A stretch of 64,000 nucleotides of DNA from Plantago major. Taxonomy: Eukaryota; Streptophyta; Magnoliopsida; Lamiales; Plantaginaceae. This document shows, piece by piece, positions 12,201 to 23,266 of the stretch. Where the stretch lies: assembly GCA_026545765.1 (NCBI GenBank), contig CM048841.1, positions 102,911,542 to 102,975,541 on the forward strand. The letters are read 5' to 3'. The notes below the pieces were generated by a model. That model saw nothing but the letters and a program-made list of their open reading frames with translations. It searched no databases and was not told where the DNA came from. The first letter of the stretch is position 1, and every line of letters begins with the position of its first letter. The position numbers and the translations under genes were made by a program.

Positions 12201-13655
12201 AAATTAAAAGATCAATCTTCAATATCTTATGTACTTCAGATAGGGAAAAACTTACTTCTCAAATGTTTCTTTAGCCATGTTAACTATACTCTTTACATCA
12301 GCTTCCAGCACCGATGCCAGGCCAATGCCATCATTTTCACCAGGCAAAACTCTCTTCTGTCCTCTTGCAAAAAGAATCCCATAAATCAGGCTGATAATAT
12401 GATATAATTGCTTATGGACAGATACAGGGAGCCAGTGAAGCCATTCATTAATTCCTCCAGTAGGTCTTGTAACCCTCTGCAAAGTAAAATCCCACCCATC
12501 AGGTCTCAAAGTCACAGACAAAACTTCCAGATATAAGATGGTGGACATTAGCTGGACATCACTGTTTACAATTTCAGCCATTAGGTTGTATGCTTCTTAT
12601 TGATGGTAAATTGAAGACTACAGTATACCCTTTGCACAAGTAAATGGAATACTCAAACGAATACTATAAAACCAGGGGTGGGGGCGGTGGGTGTTTACAA
12701 ATTTAAGCATGAGAAATGCTTGTGTAAGCTCAGGTCAGGAGGCAATAAAAGGTTGTCAAGAGAAGATGTTTCCATAGACATCTTTAATGTGATCTTTCTT
12801 GGTCACTCCCTATGTTCTACTACAACCTAAAATGAAAAGTTGACCATCTAATTTACGCTGGCAATTAACACTAGGCCACTAGCTAATCGACAAGAAGAGA
12901 CCAAAGCTATATTCATTTCTTTCTCCTTCCATTTTCACGTATCTTCTTACTTTAATAACATCATTATCCAAATAGAACATCTAATTTTACAAGTTATAAT
13001 GCCAAAGAGTTGAGCAGAACAAGATAAACCCCTGGGAACAAATATTTTGAAATGCACCCATTAGGAAAATGTTGCAACTCATAAGATTTTGCAACTAAAA
13101 CAACAAGAGTTTGCAACTTACATCACTTGCAAATCACATCGAACAATCTCAGTATATTTATAAATCCTAACTTAGAGTTCCTACAATCAGATAATGCTCT
13201 CTGGAATACTCACAAGACGAATAAACAATATATGTAATAGCATCCAAGGTGATACTCTGGGTAGAACATAACAAAACCAAACACAGTTGAGCTAAAAAAA
13301 AGTAGCCAGATTAAGTTCCTTCACAATTAAAGTACAAACAGTATTGTTACCTCTACAATCCAAGAGTTAAATAGCAGCTTATCGTTCGATAATCGACTAA
13401 AAAAGCTGCAAACGAACAATTCACGATAATTAAACCGGAATAAGAAGAAGAGCTTACATAGAGAGTTTGCTTTCCAGATAAGCCGAGTGCTCGAACCAAG
13501 CCGATGCTCTGGTTTTCGGAAGACGGAAAGCCGTTCCCAATTACGACGGCACGGCGGATGACGCCGTATACTCCGCCTTCGAAGATGTCGGGAAGTCCTC
13601 CACCAATTGCCGACGTCGGGCTACCCGGCGGCTCCGGCAGCCTGATTGGCTTCAT
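9270..13655 (-). CDS. ELM1: mitochondrial fission protein ELM1
   Basis: Plant-specific factor on the outside of mitochondria that recruits the dynamin DRP3A for fission (Mito_fiss_Elm1 family, formerly DUF1022). Ten exons: 13458-13655, 12256-12476, 11914-12010, 11041-11190, 10829-10955, 10217-10329, 10045-10108, 9843-9936, 9654-9762, 9270-9371. They join in frame to 424 aa, near the family norm. Diagnostic strings in order: RRAVVIGNGFPSSENQ, IGLVRALGLS, GGINEWLHWLP, SGRDTISIASSIKRLAS, IQHPRSHLDRFD, ITPQHDYYPLTP, ALHQIDPSVLR, LGDNPKVYIWDGE, HLGHLAWGGAFVVTADSVS, SEACSTGKPVYVIGAE and SETWSYPPLNDTAEAA. The start was chosen at 13655 because the homologue begins with the same MxPIxLPEPP. An in-frame ATG at 13766 would add 37 basic, Ser-rich residues. 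Confidence 0.93.
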
Positions 13656-13766
13656 GAGGTTGTGCAAAATCGGAGCAGTGATCAAAACCCTAGGCTCAGA
13701 TTTCAGAGTCGATTCAGGATTTGGCAAAGAGGTTTTCCGCAGTTGAATTTGTGGCTTAATCGTCAC

Positions 13767-14020
13767 GTCAAAACTTCCAATTCTTTTTCTTCAACAAGAG
13801 AAATCGATATGCTTTTTAAACCGGGTTCTCAGTATAATTTGGCAAATATATTACTCTGTCCCACGACACCGAGGGATAACATACATTTGTTGTGCAATTG
13901 AGGGAGTAAAACGGTTAATTACATCTTATGGAATTGGGAATTTTATTTGGATTTTTTTTTTAAATAGGAAATGCATTAATTAACTTAAAAATGTAATGTT
14001 ACACATCGGATATAACTTGG
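13767..14020. other. ELM1 upstream region
   Basis: Promoter side of ELM1. A degenerate short CTCTGTCCCACGACACC...ATTGAGGGAG segment at 13855-13905 resembles the collapsed ends of a Stowaway-type MITE. No coding sequence. Confidence 0.4.
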
Positions 14021-14128
14021 AGTGTTTGGTGATACGTTTGCATTGAGTTTTCTCAATTCCAGTTGCGTTTTTGTGTACAAAAACTACACAAAAACTCAAT
14101 TTGAGTTTCAAATGTATAACCAAACACT
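14021..14128. mobile_element. short inverted-repeat element (about 108 bp)
   Basis: Arms starting AGTGTTTGGTGATACGTTTG and ending with its complement CAAATGTATAACCAAACACT. A second inner inverted part carries TTGAGTTTTCTC and AAACTCAATTTGAG. Size and symmetry fit a deletion-derivative MITE. No target-site duplication was recognised, so the superfamily is unassigned. Confidence 0.55.
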
Positions 14129-15378
14129 TCGTCTATGATTGTATTTAACTGTTACATCGTTAAGACATGTAGGATAAATAATTCCAAACAAAATGCATTC
14201 AAGAGTCGGGCAAATTGTAAAAGATTATTTCATTTGTTACTTAGGCAAAAGTGGACTTGCTTTCTTATTTTGTAATATCTATCTGCTGCTTCATTTGTTT
14301 TCTATATAACACCCACTTTTTTCTACCTACTTTATCATCTGTCTCAAGAAGGAAAAAATAAAATTCATATAAAACACAAATAAATTGAAATAATTGAAAA
14401 ACTCTAATTTAGATAGATTTGCCTGAATTTGTGACGACTAAAACTAAGAACGCTTATCAATTATCATTGGGCTTTTGCCAGTATCTTGGAGTTGAATCGT
14501 TCTATTATCAGAGTCAATTTAAAAAATATCATGTAGGTTTGAGTCCAAAACACACTCCGTCATGTGAAATGTATTTGGGTTTGTTAAATCCCGATCGCAC
14601 GGTCCCAATAACAAGCTTACTCATAATTACTACTTTGAGAAAGGATGGTGCATTGATTTGAATCGTAGTTATATCAATCACATGCCCAAATACAACTAGG
14701 TTAAGTGGGTTTTTTGGCAAAAACTTCTAAAATGCAGCTCCAACTTTTGTATTATTTGCATAATATGACTATGGATTTTCATAAGGTAAAGTAGGTAGAG
14801 GCTCCAAGTAGTAAACACCTCTTATAGGCTGTTAAAAGTTGTGACATGGGAAACTTTATAGGCCACTCAAACACCCCCAAAAGGACTTCAAAGGGGTGAC
14901 ATGGGACACTAGCACGATGGACTTGAGCAAACATGGTGACCCATGTTTACAGATAGTTGAAACCTCCAAATATGACGGGATTCCAAATTACGAATACATA
15001 CAAATATGACGGTATTCAGCTAAATATTTTAACTTTATTTCCATGTGTTGGAAACATGAAAGAAGTAAATGGGTTTTGACAGCTGAAGTGCGAATATGAT
15101 GGTATGCAGCTAATAACTTTTACTACTAGCTTTATTCCGTTGGAAACCGGAATGAAGTAAATGTATATTTACACCTATTTAGTTGAAGTACTTGTATGCT
15201 TAGCTTGACCACCTAATTTTTGTTTGCGTAAATCCAAATTGTAGTTAATAATGTGAAGACATACAACTTCAAGACTTCACCATGCTTTACAACCATATTC
15301 CATGCAGAAAAAGTGTCACCAACTAGTTGCTGACTGGAAACATTAAATTGATTTCTGAAATGTATCACATTCAAGAGC
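14129..15378. other. intergenic between ELM1 and the Pro-rich gene
   Basis: AT-rich. Two short open frames at 14419-14720, one on each strand, show no domain. Imperfect repeats of AATATGACGG/AATATGATGG with CAGCTAA occur at 14969-15115. Confidence 0.4.
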
Positions 15379-15385
15379 TATAAAT
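15379..15385 (+). promoter_or_regulatory. TATA box of the Pro-rich protein gene
   Basis: TATAAAT preceded by AAGAGC, 97 bp upstream of the preferred ATG at 15476. Spacing would place transcription start near 15410 with a 5' leader of about 65 nt. Confidence 0.6.
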
Positions 15386-15457
15386 TTCACCCAAAACATC
15401 ATCAATCAATTTCATACTAAAAAAAACCTTGTAACTTGTAGATACTGAAACTTTTGC

Positions 15458-16564
15458 TTGTTTCAGTTTTTCACCATGTGGTTTGTGAAGTTACTTGCAG
15501 TGCTAATGGTGCTTTCTGGTGCTGAAGGTAACTACTACTGTGACCCTATAAGCAAAACTTGTTCCCCCCTTAACTGGCCACACTTTCCCTTCCCTCCCCT
15601 ATGGCACAAACCACCAGTCTACCCATCGTTGCCACCTACGTACGTGCCGCCAGTTGGTCATCCACCCGAACAAGTTCCACCAACAAACGTGCCACCAGTG
15701 AGTCCTCCGCCCGTGCAAGTTCCACCAATGAATGTGCCACCGCTTTGTCCTCTGCCCGAGCAAGTCCCACCAAAGAATGTCCCACCAGAGAGTCCTCCGC
15801 CCACTCAAGCTCCACCAGCGAACGTGCCACCAGTGAGTCCTCCGCCCCTGCAAGTTCCACCAACATGTGGGCCACCACCAGTGAGTACTCTGCCCGGGCA
15901 AGGTCCTCCGAACGTGCCACCAAAGAGTCCTCCACCCGTTCAAGCTCCACCAACAAATGTGCCACCGGTGAGTCCTCCACCCGTGAAAGCTCCACCAGTG
16001 AGTCCTCCGCCCGTGCAAGCTCCACCAGTGAGTCCTCCGCCTGTGCAAGTTCCACCAACGTGTGTGCCACCAGTCAGTCCTCCACCTGTGCAATTACCAC
16101 CAACAAACGTGCCACCAGCAAGTCCTCCGCCCGTGCAAGTTCCACCAAAGAACGTGCCACCACTGAGTCCTCCGATCGTGCAAGTTCCATCAACCCCAAC
16201 GGCTTTGAATCCACCAAGTTCCCCTTGTCCTCCATGCCCATCTCCTCCTCCATCTCCAGTTCCAATCGTAGCACCTCCAGTTCCCACCTCTCAGCCACCA
16301 CCAGGACCCCAACACTCTCCTCCACCACCCCATAAACATGGTCACCATAAACGAGGTCATCATAAACATGTCCCTCACAGGCCTCGCCGCCATCTTCCAC
16401 CTCCACCAATGCCAGTTTATCAACCGCCACCAGTGCAAGAGCCGCCTGTTCCAAGTTCTCCACCATGTATCTGCATACCAGCACCACATGTTGACCAAAG
16501 GACAACTGCAAGGTTGGCTGAATCGTTACCGCCTCCTCAAGTTCTGATGGCACCGAATGCATAA
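15458..16564 (+). CDS. secreted proline-rich (extensin-like) cell-wall protein
   Basis: Single-exon gene, 368 codons from the first ATG or 362 from the ATG at 15476. The latter gives a compact signal peptide (MWFVKLLAVLMVLSGAEG) and is preferred. The mature N-terminus has two Cys (YYCDPISKTC). Residues about 50-245 are a tandem array of roughly 17-residue units such as PPTNVPPVSPPPVQVPP, with unit variants. A Pro/Ser region with CPPCPSPPPSP follows, then a basic His/Lys/Arg block (HKHGHHKRGHHKH), then a Pro-rich tail with one CIC. Hydroxyproline glycosylation and wall localisation are expected from composition; canonical SPPPP extensin repeats with Tyr cross-link motifs are not prominent. The regular repeats create open frames on the other strand at 15599-16589; these are shadows. 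Confidence 0.85.
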   Translation: MFQFFTMWFVKLLAVLMVLSGAEGNYYCDPISKTCSPLNWPHFPFPPLWHKPPVYPSLPPTYVPPVGHPPEQVPPTNVPPVSPPPVQVPPMNVPPLCPLPEQVPPKNVPPESPPPTQAPPANVPPVSPPPLQVPPTCGPPPVSTLPGQGPPNVPPKSPPPVQAPPTNVPPVSPPPVKAPPVSPPPVQAPPVSPPPVQVPPTCVPPVSPPPVQLPPTNVPPASPPPVQVPPKNVPPLSPPIVQVPSTPTALNPPSSPCPPCPSPPPSPVPIVAPPVPTSQPPPGPQHSPPPPHKHGHHKRGHHKHVPHRPRRHLPPPPMPVYQPPPVQEPPVPSSPPCICIPAPHVDQRTTARLAESLPPPQVLMAPNA

Positions 16565-17253
16565 TTAGTACCATAAACATGATGAACATTTATTATGGTT
16601 ATTATTAAAATCCGCAGCTTGCAGTGAGTTGTGTTTTGAATTTTGAAGAGTAGTTATTTACATCTGGTTATTGCAATTTCTAATTCTAATCTATCCTGTT
16701 TCTTAGTACAACAAAGCAGACTTGGAATAATATGTCATCATTTCATTTCATTTCTCTATTTACATCTCTAAAATTTGAAAACAGCTTCGTGATTGTATGA
16801 ACAACTCATTGCAATCTTAACAGATTCAAGAATCACAGATGAATAAACAATGTAGAGTAACTGATTCAAGAATCACAGATGAACTAGGTTGGAGACTATA
16901 CTAACTCACAAATTCTAGTTTCACAAGAACAACAAATAAAGTAACTGAATTCGATAAGTAATAGCAAGTAGCAACGACCAGATATCGATCTATAATTTAA
17001 AACACAATAAAGAACAATTTGATATAGGATTTAAGGCCTCCTCGCCAAATCATGAGATAAATGTAAATTTCAACCTTTTCCTGATACATATGTATCCTAG
17101 TTTATGATTCCAACCAGCATTCAGATGATATTTCCCTTCTATTTCTAACAAGTTTATTTAATGTATACAGAACTTCTGGTTCTTTTAAAATTCAAAATCA
17201 AGATTGACCATTTGAAAATACTCCTAAAAAAACAACTACAAACTGTATTGGAA
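16565..17253. other. convergent intergenic region
   Basis: Lies between the 3' ends of the Pro-rich gene (plus strand) and the lycopene cyclase gene (minus strand), so it should hold both 3' UTRs. A short direct repeat, GATTCAAGAATCACAGATGA, occurs at 16823 and 16863. No coding sequence seen. Confidence 0.5.
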
Positions 17254-18735
17254 TCAAATAGCTTCAAGTGCCAGATTCCCCATCATCTTCACTAATGGCA
17301 CAGGGCACTTGCGCACCATGTCAAGCTTCGAACCACCCGAAGCATTTCCAAATAAATTCACCCCTAGCATAAGGAGCTCCCCAAGAGATAGTCTACTGGA
17401 TAAAAACCCCTGCCAATAGTGAGGATTGAGCTCAAAAAACGCATCGAAGAATCTCCTAGTCCCAATCAAATCAAGCTTCAACAAAGTCTCCATCCCGAAA
17501 TTGTAAAACTCTCTACTAGACCGCCTCTCCAATGGCCACAACCCGTTCCATGCCCTGGTATACAATGCTGTCCCTCTAATCATTCTAGTTGAGCCAAGGC
17601 ATTCAGCTATCGCTTCTGCCACTAAAGGCGCAACAAGCATTGTCTGAGCCACTGTGTACCCAGTGGCCGGATGCACGATCCCCGAATTACCCCCAATTGC
17701 CATAACTGGTTGAGGCATCCGAGGAAGAGGGCCTCCCATCGGAATCAAGCATTTCTCATCCTCGATCACCGTCTTCACACGTATACCAAGCTCCCTCAAC
17801 CTTGCCACCATCCGTTTCTTGACCTCTCCATACGACAATGTAGGCCTACTAACCAAAGAGGTCTCCTCCAGAAACACCAAATTCGAATCAAATGGCATCG
17901 CATACAAGAAAGTTGGAGTTTTCGCATTACTAGCACGCAAATACGGCTCGTTCCCCAAATGGGAATCCCTCCAATCCATCAAAACCATCTTATCCAAATC
18001 AAAAGGATGACTCTCCACTTCAGCCAAGATACCATGAGCTATCTGAAACCCAGTATTCCTCGGCTTATCATACTCGACAAACCGGCTCGTAAAGCCACTA
18101 GCATCAACAACCAAACTAGTTCTCATCACAGTGCCATCATCACAAGTGACAGAAGACTCAAACTCCTCATGATCCACCTTCCACACCTTAGCCTTATGAA
18201 ACTTCACACCATTAGCAACACAACTAGACATCAATTTCAGCTTCAAATCCTTCCTATTCACTCTACCATAAGCACGGTCTAAGTACTTAGTCTTATCATC
18301 ATCGACATGAATACAAGTCATAGGCCAAGTTTTGTCCAAACAATCATCAAGACCCAAACTTTCAAACTCATCAACCCAAACACCGTAATTATTCGGCCAC
18401 ATAGAAAGAGGCGAAGGATCAAGACAACATACCTTGATCCCATATAGGGAAACTTGCTCAGCGAGCCGGAGACCTGCCGGACCGGCTCCGATCACGATGA
18501 CATCGAACTTGGCCTTGTCAGCAGGATTAAACCAGGGCAAGTCAAACTCCAATGGCTTCGGCTGGGAAACTGGTGTTAAATCAAGAAAGCTGCTGAATTT
18601 GCTTCTTTGGGGTTTTCCGCGAGTTTTTCTTGGTGGGTTTTTGGTAAATGGGTTAAAGATTGGATTTTTAGCAAGGGAATTCAGTTTTGGAGTTGATAGG
18701 AGTAGAGGAGATTGAGAGAAGGTGAGAGACTCCAT
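17254..18735 (-). CDS. chromoplast-type lycopene beta-cyclase / CCS-like
   Basis: Plastid flavoenzyme that cyclises lycopene ends to beta-rings; the related capsanthin-capsorubin and neoxanthin synthases act on epoxy-carotenoids. Intronless, 493 aa, as usual for this family. Residues 1-50 are Ser/Lys/Arg-rich with few acids, a plastid transit peptide. The FAD-binding motif VIGAGPAG is at 81-88, WPNNYGVWVDEFE at 113-125, MDWRDSH at 253-259, the catalytic FLEET at 288-292 and GGNSGIVHPATGY at 348-360. The stretch GLRLAEQVSLYGIKVCCLDP, the LSMWPNNYG context and WPMTCIHVDD follow pepper CCS and tomato CYC-B rather than the leaf LCYB form (GLAVAQQVSEAGL). This clade assignment rests on remembered family sequences. 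The exact product cannot be told from sequence alone. Confidence 0.93.
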   Translation of the reverse strand: MESLTFSQSPLLLSTPKLNSLAKNPIFNPFTKNPPRKTRGKPQRSKFSSFLDLTPVSQPKPLEFDLPWFNPADKAKFDVIVIGAGPAGLRLAEQVSLYGIKVCCLDPSPLSMWPNNYGVWVDEFESLGLDDCLDKTWPMTCIHVDDDKTKYLDRAYGRVNRKDLKLKLMSSCVANGVKFHKAKVWKVDHEEFESSVTCDDGTVMRTSLVVDASGFTSRFVEYDKPRNTGFQIAHGILAEVESHPFDLDKMVLMDWRDSHLGNEPYLRASNAKTPTFLYAMPFDSNLVFLEETSLVSRPTLSYGEVKKRMVARLRELGIRVKTVIEDEKCLIPMGGPLPRMPQPVMAIGGNSGIVHPATGYTVAQTMLVAPLVAEAIAECLGSTRMIRGTALYTRAWNGLWPLERRSSREFYNFGMETLLKLDLIGTRRFFDAFFELNPHYWQGFLSSRLSLGELLMLGVNLFGNASGGSKLDMVRKCPVPLVKMMGNLALEAI

Positions 18736-19163
18736 TAGAGAGTAGAATGAGAACTGAGATATTCAGAAAACAGGGAAAAGAGTGATCTTTGTAACACAGT
18801 AACATGGATGAAAAGAACAAATTTGAGAAATGAGAATCAAAGCAGAAATTGAGGAAATTTGATGCCAATTGCCAGATGTTGTTGGCATGTCAAAATGGGA
18901 ATGTTTTTAAAATGTGCTCTGCCAAACTGCCAGTGGATCAATTCATCAGCATCAGTTTTCATGGAGGGAGTCGAAATTACACCATTACCCTCACTTTCTT
19001 TCTTTTTTAAAAAAAAGTAGTATCGTTGACACTCTCGGATACCCTCGTAACTTGTACTGTTGTAATACCTTTTTATAATCTTGAGTTTTAAATTTTGGAA
19101 AGAAAAACTGTTAATTTATAACGTCCGATTATGTCCGAGTATAACAAGTTGTCTTGAATTTAT
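18736..19163. promoter_or_regulatory. lycopene cyclase upstream region
   Basis: Minus-strand promoter and 5' leader of the cyclase. No clear TATA box chosen. No coding signal. Confidence 0.4.
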
Positions 19164-19243
19164 GTGGAAAATTACAAGCTCAGAGTGACTTCATAGGCAC
19201 ATTAAATGATATGTAGGTCACTCTGAGCTTGTAATTTTCACAC
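19164..19243. repeat. 26-bp inverted repeat with 27-nt loop
   Basis: Left arm GTGGAAAATTACAAGCTCAG continuing to GTGAC (19164-19189); right arm GTCACTCTGAGCTTGTAATT continuing to CACAC (19217-19243). Arms are complementary except for a one-base slip near the outer end. It would form a strong hairpin. It may be a minimal MITE or a small-RNA precursor; neither is shown. Confidence 0.7.
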
Positions 19244-19709
19244 GAGGGATTGCACGGATACACATACACAACGATGAAACTGTAACAAGAGGAACATCAA
19301 ACATGATACTGATACTATAGAAAGGAACACGTGAAACCAAGAAACCCGAAGCTATCAAATCTCAAAGATATTTATAAACAAGAAATAATTCCGTCATTGG
19401 TACTGCCTTGCCAGATACAAAGTCAACAGGATGATCCAAAGATTCGAAGAGAAAAGTAGATCACAGATATTTTCCTTTCACTTATGGTATAAATACAGAG
19501 GGAAGAGACCATGATCAATGTTATAAGGTATCCATCCTGCTTCTGCATGAAACTAGTTCTAAGCAACAACGACAGTAGAGTACATTATCTGGACTGAAAT
19601 GTTTTTTCCAATTTTGGGGGAAGCCATATTGCACGGCAGCTGAGGTCTTGCACCGCGAAATTATACATAATTCAATCTTGATCAGCTGAGACATGCCGTG
19701 ACACATTTA

Positions 19710-22700
19710 TTATTTTGATCTACAAGATGGTAGACTGATGCCTCCGCAAGCAGCCGCGATTATTATGTACAGGAGCAGAACGATGAGACCAGTCAGCATG
19801 GCCCTGTCAAGAAGCATAGATATTAGAGTGGGTCAATAGTGGGCTAACATTCAGAGGAAAAGAAACTTGGTTAGAGATAAGTATCAGCTAGACTAAATTT
19901 AAACTATCCCTACTTATCAAGAATCAGCGCTAATACAATACTACTGACAATAAAAGTGCATTTTTCACTTCACCATAAAGAACTTTTATGGACAGGAATC
20001 ACGGTGATGGGAAAGTAATACTTGAACTAACTCGTACAGGCATCAAGAAGAGTTACCATATGTTCACTAATGGCAGAATTCCACTTAAGAGTAATATGGA
20101 ATGAGTTCCCATAAATATCCTCCACGAGATTCATTTAGTTCAACCAACTTTACTAGTTTTTTGTGTTATATATATTCTGTTACGAACTAATTTTAGCTAA
20201 TTGAGTTTGGCTCTCTTTACATGATATTAACATCTTAAAAGGCACGAATACAATTCTTAGAAAAAAAATGTTGTCCATTGCTCAACATGATAGTAAGAAG
20301 AAAAAAATAGAACTCACAGGAGCTTGGCATTTTTCATCCATAGAGCTCGGCGGAGACGCTTTGATTGTTTTCTGAAGTGAAATGCACTATCTTGCATGGT
20401 TGATGTTTTGTCAACAAGAAGCTCAATTCGGTCACCTCTTTCTAGAATTTTATCAATATTATCCACCACTATTGTCCTCACCTGAATGCCAAATTTTAGT
20501 TAGCAGGCACATAATATAGCAACAAGGTCAGCGAGGAAAATTACAATATTCAAGGTGTGGGGTCCATAATAGTTCAACACTAAGATCAATAAGGAAGATT
20601 ATAACGGTGGAATCATACAAAATGTAATACATGCCCTCAGTTAGATCAATATCTTCACAAATAAAAAGGGAAGGTACTTCGCTTATCAGAAAGTTCTTTC
20701 TGAACAATGTTTCTCAAACCACTCCAAGCAAAATACCCAAATATAGACTAGTTTACTGTAAAAAATATGCATTTTAGTTTTGCTATTATGTGCTCTCTTT
20801 TCATGTTTTTTGTTGCCATGGAGGAATGAAGAAATTCAATTGAGCTGGAAATGAAAATGAAACATATATCAGGATACGCAGGGCCACCTAGTGCTTCAAA
20901 GTGATTCATATAGTAAATCAGAGCATTAAACTTGATGAGTTGAGTGAACTGTGTCGTGAACAAGTCACATGGTGCTACTTAGGAATGGCACCGATGAATA
21001 GCCCCGTAGCTTGAATTCTACAAAAACATACTGCTGAAGAGCAGTCAAGACTGTGTTTATGTGGGAAGAGGGTTTCAACGAAGTACATGTGCAGCAGCCC
21101 TGAGAAATGCTTCAGAAACCTAGAACTAGATTAAAGTCGTAATGTCTACTGAGTATTGAATGTAATAGCCTGCTCTTTTCCTAATAAACCAACAAACTAA
21201 GTGTTTCCAGGGTTTTTGAGTATTTCAGATCAGAATCATCTCTAACATTAACTCTAAACCAGTAAGCTAAGATCACTTGAACTGAATATACTTCTTTCTG
21301 ATGGAGATTCAAAAGTTAATACTTGCCTCGTTCACTTCTCCTCGTACACGGTTCATTGTGTCAGCACTAGGGTTGCTGGAGAAGAATTCCATTTGCTGGT
21401 GCAAAACTCTTGAAAATTCATCATTCATAGCATAAGCAGGTGCATAAGCAGCCACCCTCCCATAATTCTTCATAAATCTCATTTGAATATCCTCCAAGTA
21501 TGAAAATGGGATTCTCCCTGATCAAAGTGTTGAAACAGCTAAACATAAATGCAGAGTCAAGAGAATCTTTTTTCCTAAGAGCTCAAACAAAAAGTCCATA
21601 TGAATTAAAATCATAATGAAATGCAACAAGAGAGTGCATAAGCATAATAGCACCCCATCTGAAGAATGCAAAGAGGGATAAGATCTTGCAAGCACAAAAG
21701 GAGGGATTTTACTTTGTCTAAGAATCATTGCAAGAACATGATGTTGTCATAAGAATCTAGACTCTAGGCTTGGAGAATTAAAGAAAATGCTCATTGCCGG
21801 CACAAGTATATTCATACTAAAATCCTCACCATTTCCTCAGTTGAAGTTCTAACCAGCTTTACACCATGATCTATTGATCCTGTTATTGGGAAGGTTTATT
21901 CTTCAGTCCTATTTATATACTGGTACTGTGGTACAGACCTTCCTTTTTTATTGTTTTTTGGTTTCCTGGTGCTGGAGCTAACCGTTAGATGAAAGATGTC
22001 TCTAGAAATATAATTCATGCTAGATGCTAACATATTTGCATAAAGCACACACTGACATAAACATATATAGCATGAAACTATCAAAATACCGGGAATATGA
22101 CCACATACCGAAACATCCTGCCAAAAGGCGAGTATCTTAGGAGAAAACTGAAAATCTGATTAAAACGTCATAATGCACCCCTTAACAGTATCTAGTTTTG
22201 CCAGATATACCATATCAGACTTCACCGATACTATGTTTTAACTTACGATATCTCTCAGCCCCTCTTTCCACTACAGCATGATCATCACTTCTTATGCAAA
22301 GTTAACAGACAATATTAGACTCAGCTACCTACCGAAAAGGGCCAGAATACGTAATAAGACGGTACACATAACATCCAACATACATCAGCTAGAACGAGCC
22401 AAATTTGTCTACACCTTTGAATTCAGCTTCAATTCAACAGATTCACAATCACCAATTGCAACACAACGTTCACTAACAACAATCAACACATTTCCAATTC
22501 ATCAGACAAGTAAACCTAACAATATTCACCAACAACGAAAATTCCCCATCAATTTTCAAATAGAGCCTTACTTCCAAAGGCGTCGTTAGCCATACAGAGA
22601 AACGTGATCCCGTCCGATCGCAGGATGTGGAAAATGTAGCGATCCTGAGAGAAGCAGAGCCTCGATTCAGCCGAATCCGTCTCCGATAACTTCTCAAGTA

Positions 22701-22794
22701 TCCGGCGCACCACCGCGCCGGCGTTTCCTGTGACGGCGCTGAATTCGGCCAGGACCGTGGTGCCACGCGCCACCAGACCGTACAGAATCGCCAT
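19710..22794 (-). CDS. VAMP714: R-SNARE, VAMP714-type longin
   Basis: Vesicle R-SNARE of the VAMP7/VAMP71 group acting in endosomal and vacuolar fusion. Four exons, 22572-22794, 21327-21517, 20318-20481 and 19710-19803, give 223 aa; the Arabidopsis homologue is about 221. The longin domain (1 to about 110) starts MAILYGLVARGTTVLAEFSA and includes RLCFSQDRYIFHILRSDG. The SNARE motif (about 128-188) has the zero-layer Arg in GDRIELLVDK. A basic RKQSKRLRRALWMKN precedes the C-terminal TM anchor LTGLIVLLLYIIIA, and the tail is LPSCRSK. The match to VAMP714 over 711-713 rests on NAGAVVRRILEKLS and YAMNDEFSRVLHQQMEFFSS. Intron 2 has a GC donor (GAG/GCAAGT at 21327); the other introns are GT-AG. Confidence 0.93.
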
Positions 22795-23266
22795 GTCTCC
22801 GATCTATCGGAAAGGAGACCGATCAGTCAAATTTCAGTGGTTTTGCGATTGGAGGGTTCAGACTTTGGATAGGTGATAGAACAAGGACTTGTTTGGTAAC
22901 ATGAATGCACCCGATTGGTTAATTGCGCAAAACTCCCTCAAGTTTATCGAATTTAGACAAGGTGTCGTTATCGTGTCAAATCTCATGAATGAAATTATAC
23001 ACGAAATCATGCACCACCTCTCACTCTCCTGAATAAAAGTTTACGCGGAACCCTCCTTGTGTGAATTAGTTTTTTATAATTTAAACAAAAGTAATTTTTC
23101 GTGTGAATTAGTTTTTTATAATTTAAACAAAAGTAATTGCTTATAAATGGTTGTTTGGTTTTATATATTCTAAACTAAATTTTTGTATTCAATGTTTTAT
23201 TTGACGCACCATTGATGCTAAATTGGTTGTGATTTGGATTTTGGAGAGAAAGGTCATGATAAATAT
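22795..23266. other. VAMP714 upstream region
   Basis: Promoter side of VAMP714. Contains a tandem direct duplication at about 23057-23138: two copies of GTGTGAATTAGTTTTTTATA plus AATTTAAACAAAAGTAATT. No coding signal. Confidence 0.45.

Noticed and set aside
13855..13905. Very short TIR-like remnant near the ELM1 promoter.
   Set aside because: Too short and degenerate to call an element with confidence; only noted in the flank entry.
15599..16589. Several open frames of 100-244 codons on both strands over the Pro-rich gene.
   Set aside because: They arise from the regular PPxxVPP codon repeats; only the frame at 15458-16564 has a signal peptide and sensible composition.
17671..18282. 203-codon plus-strand frame.
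   Set aside because: Shadow of the lycopene cyclase on the opposite strand.
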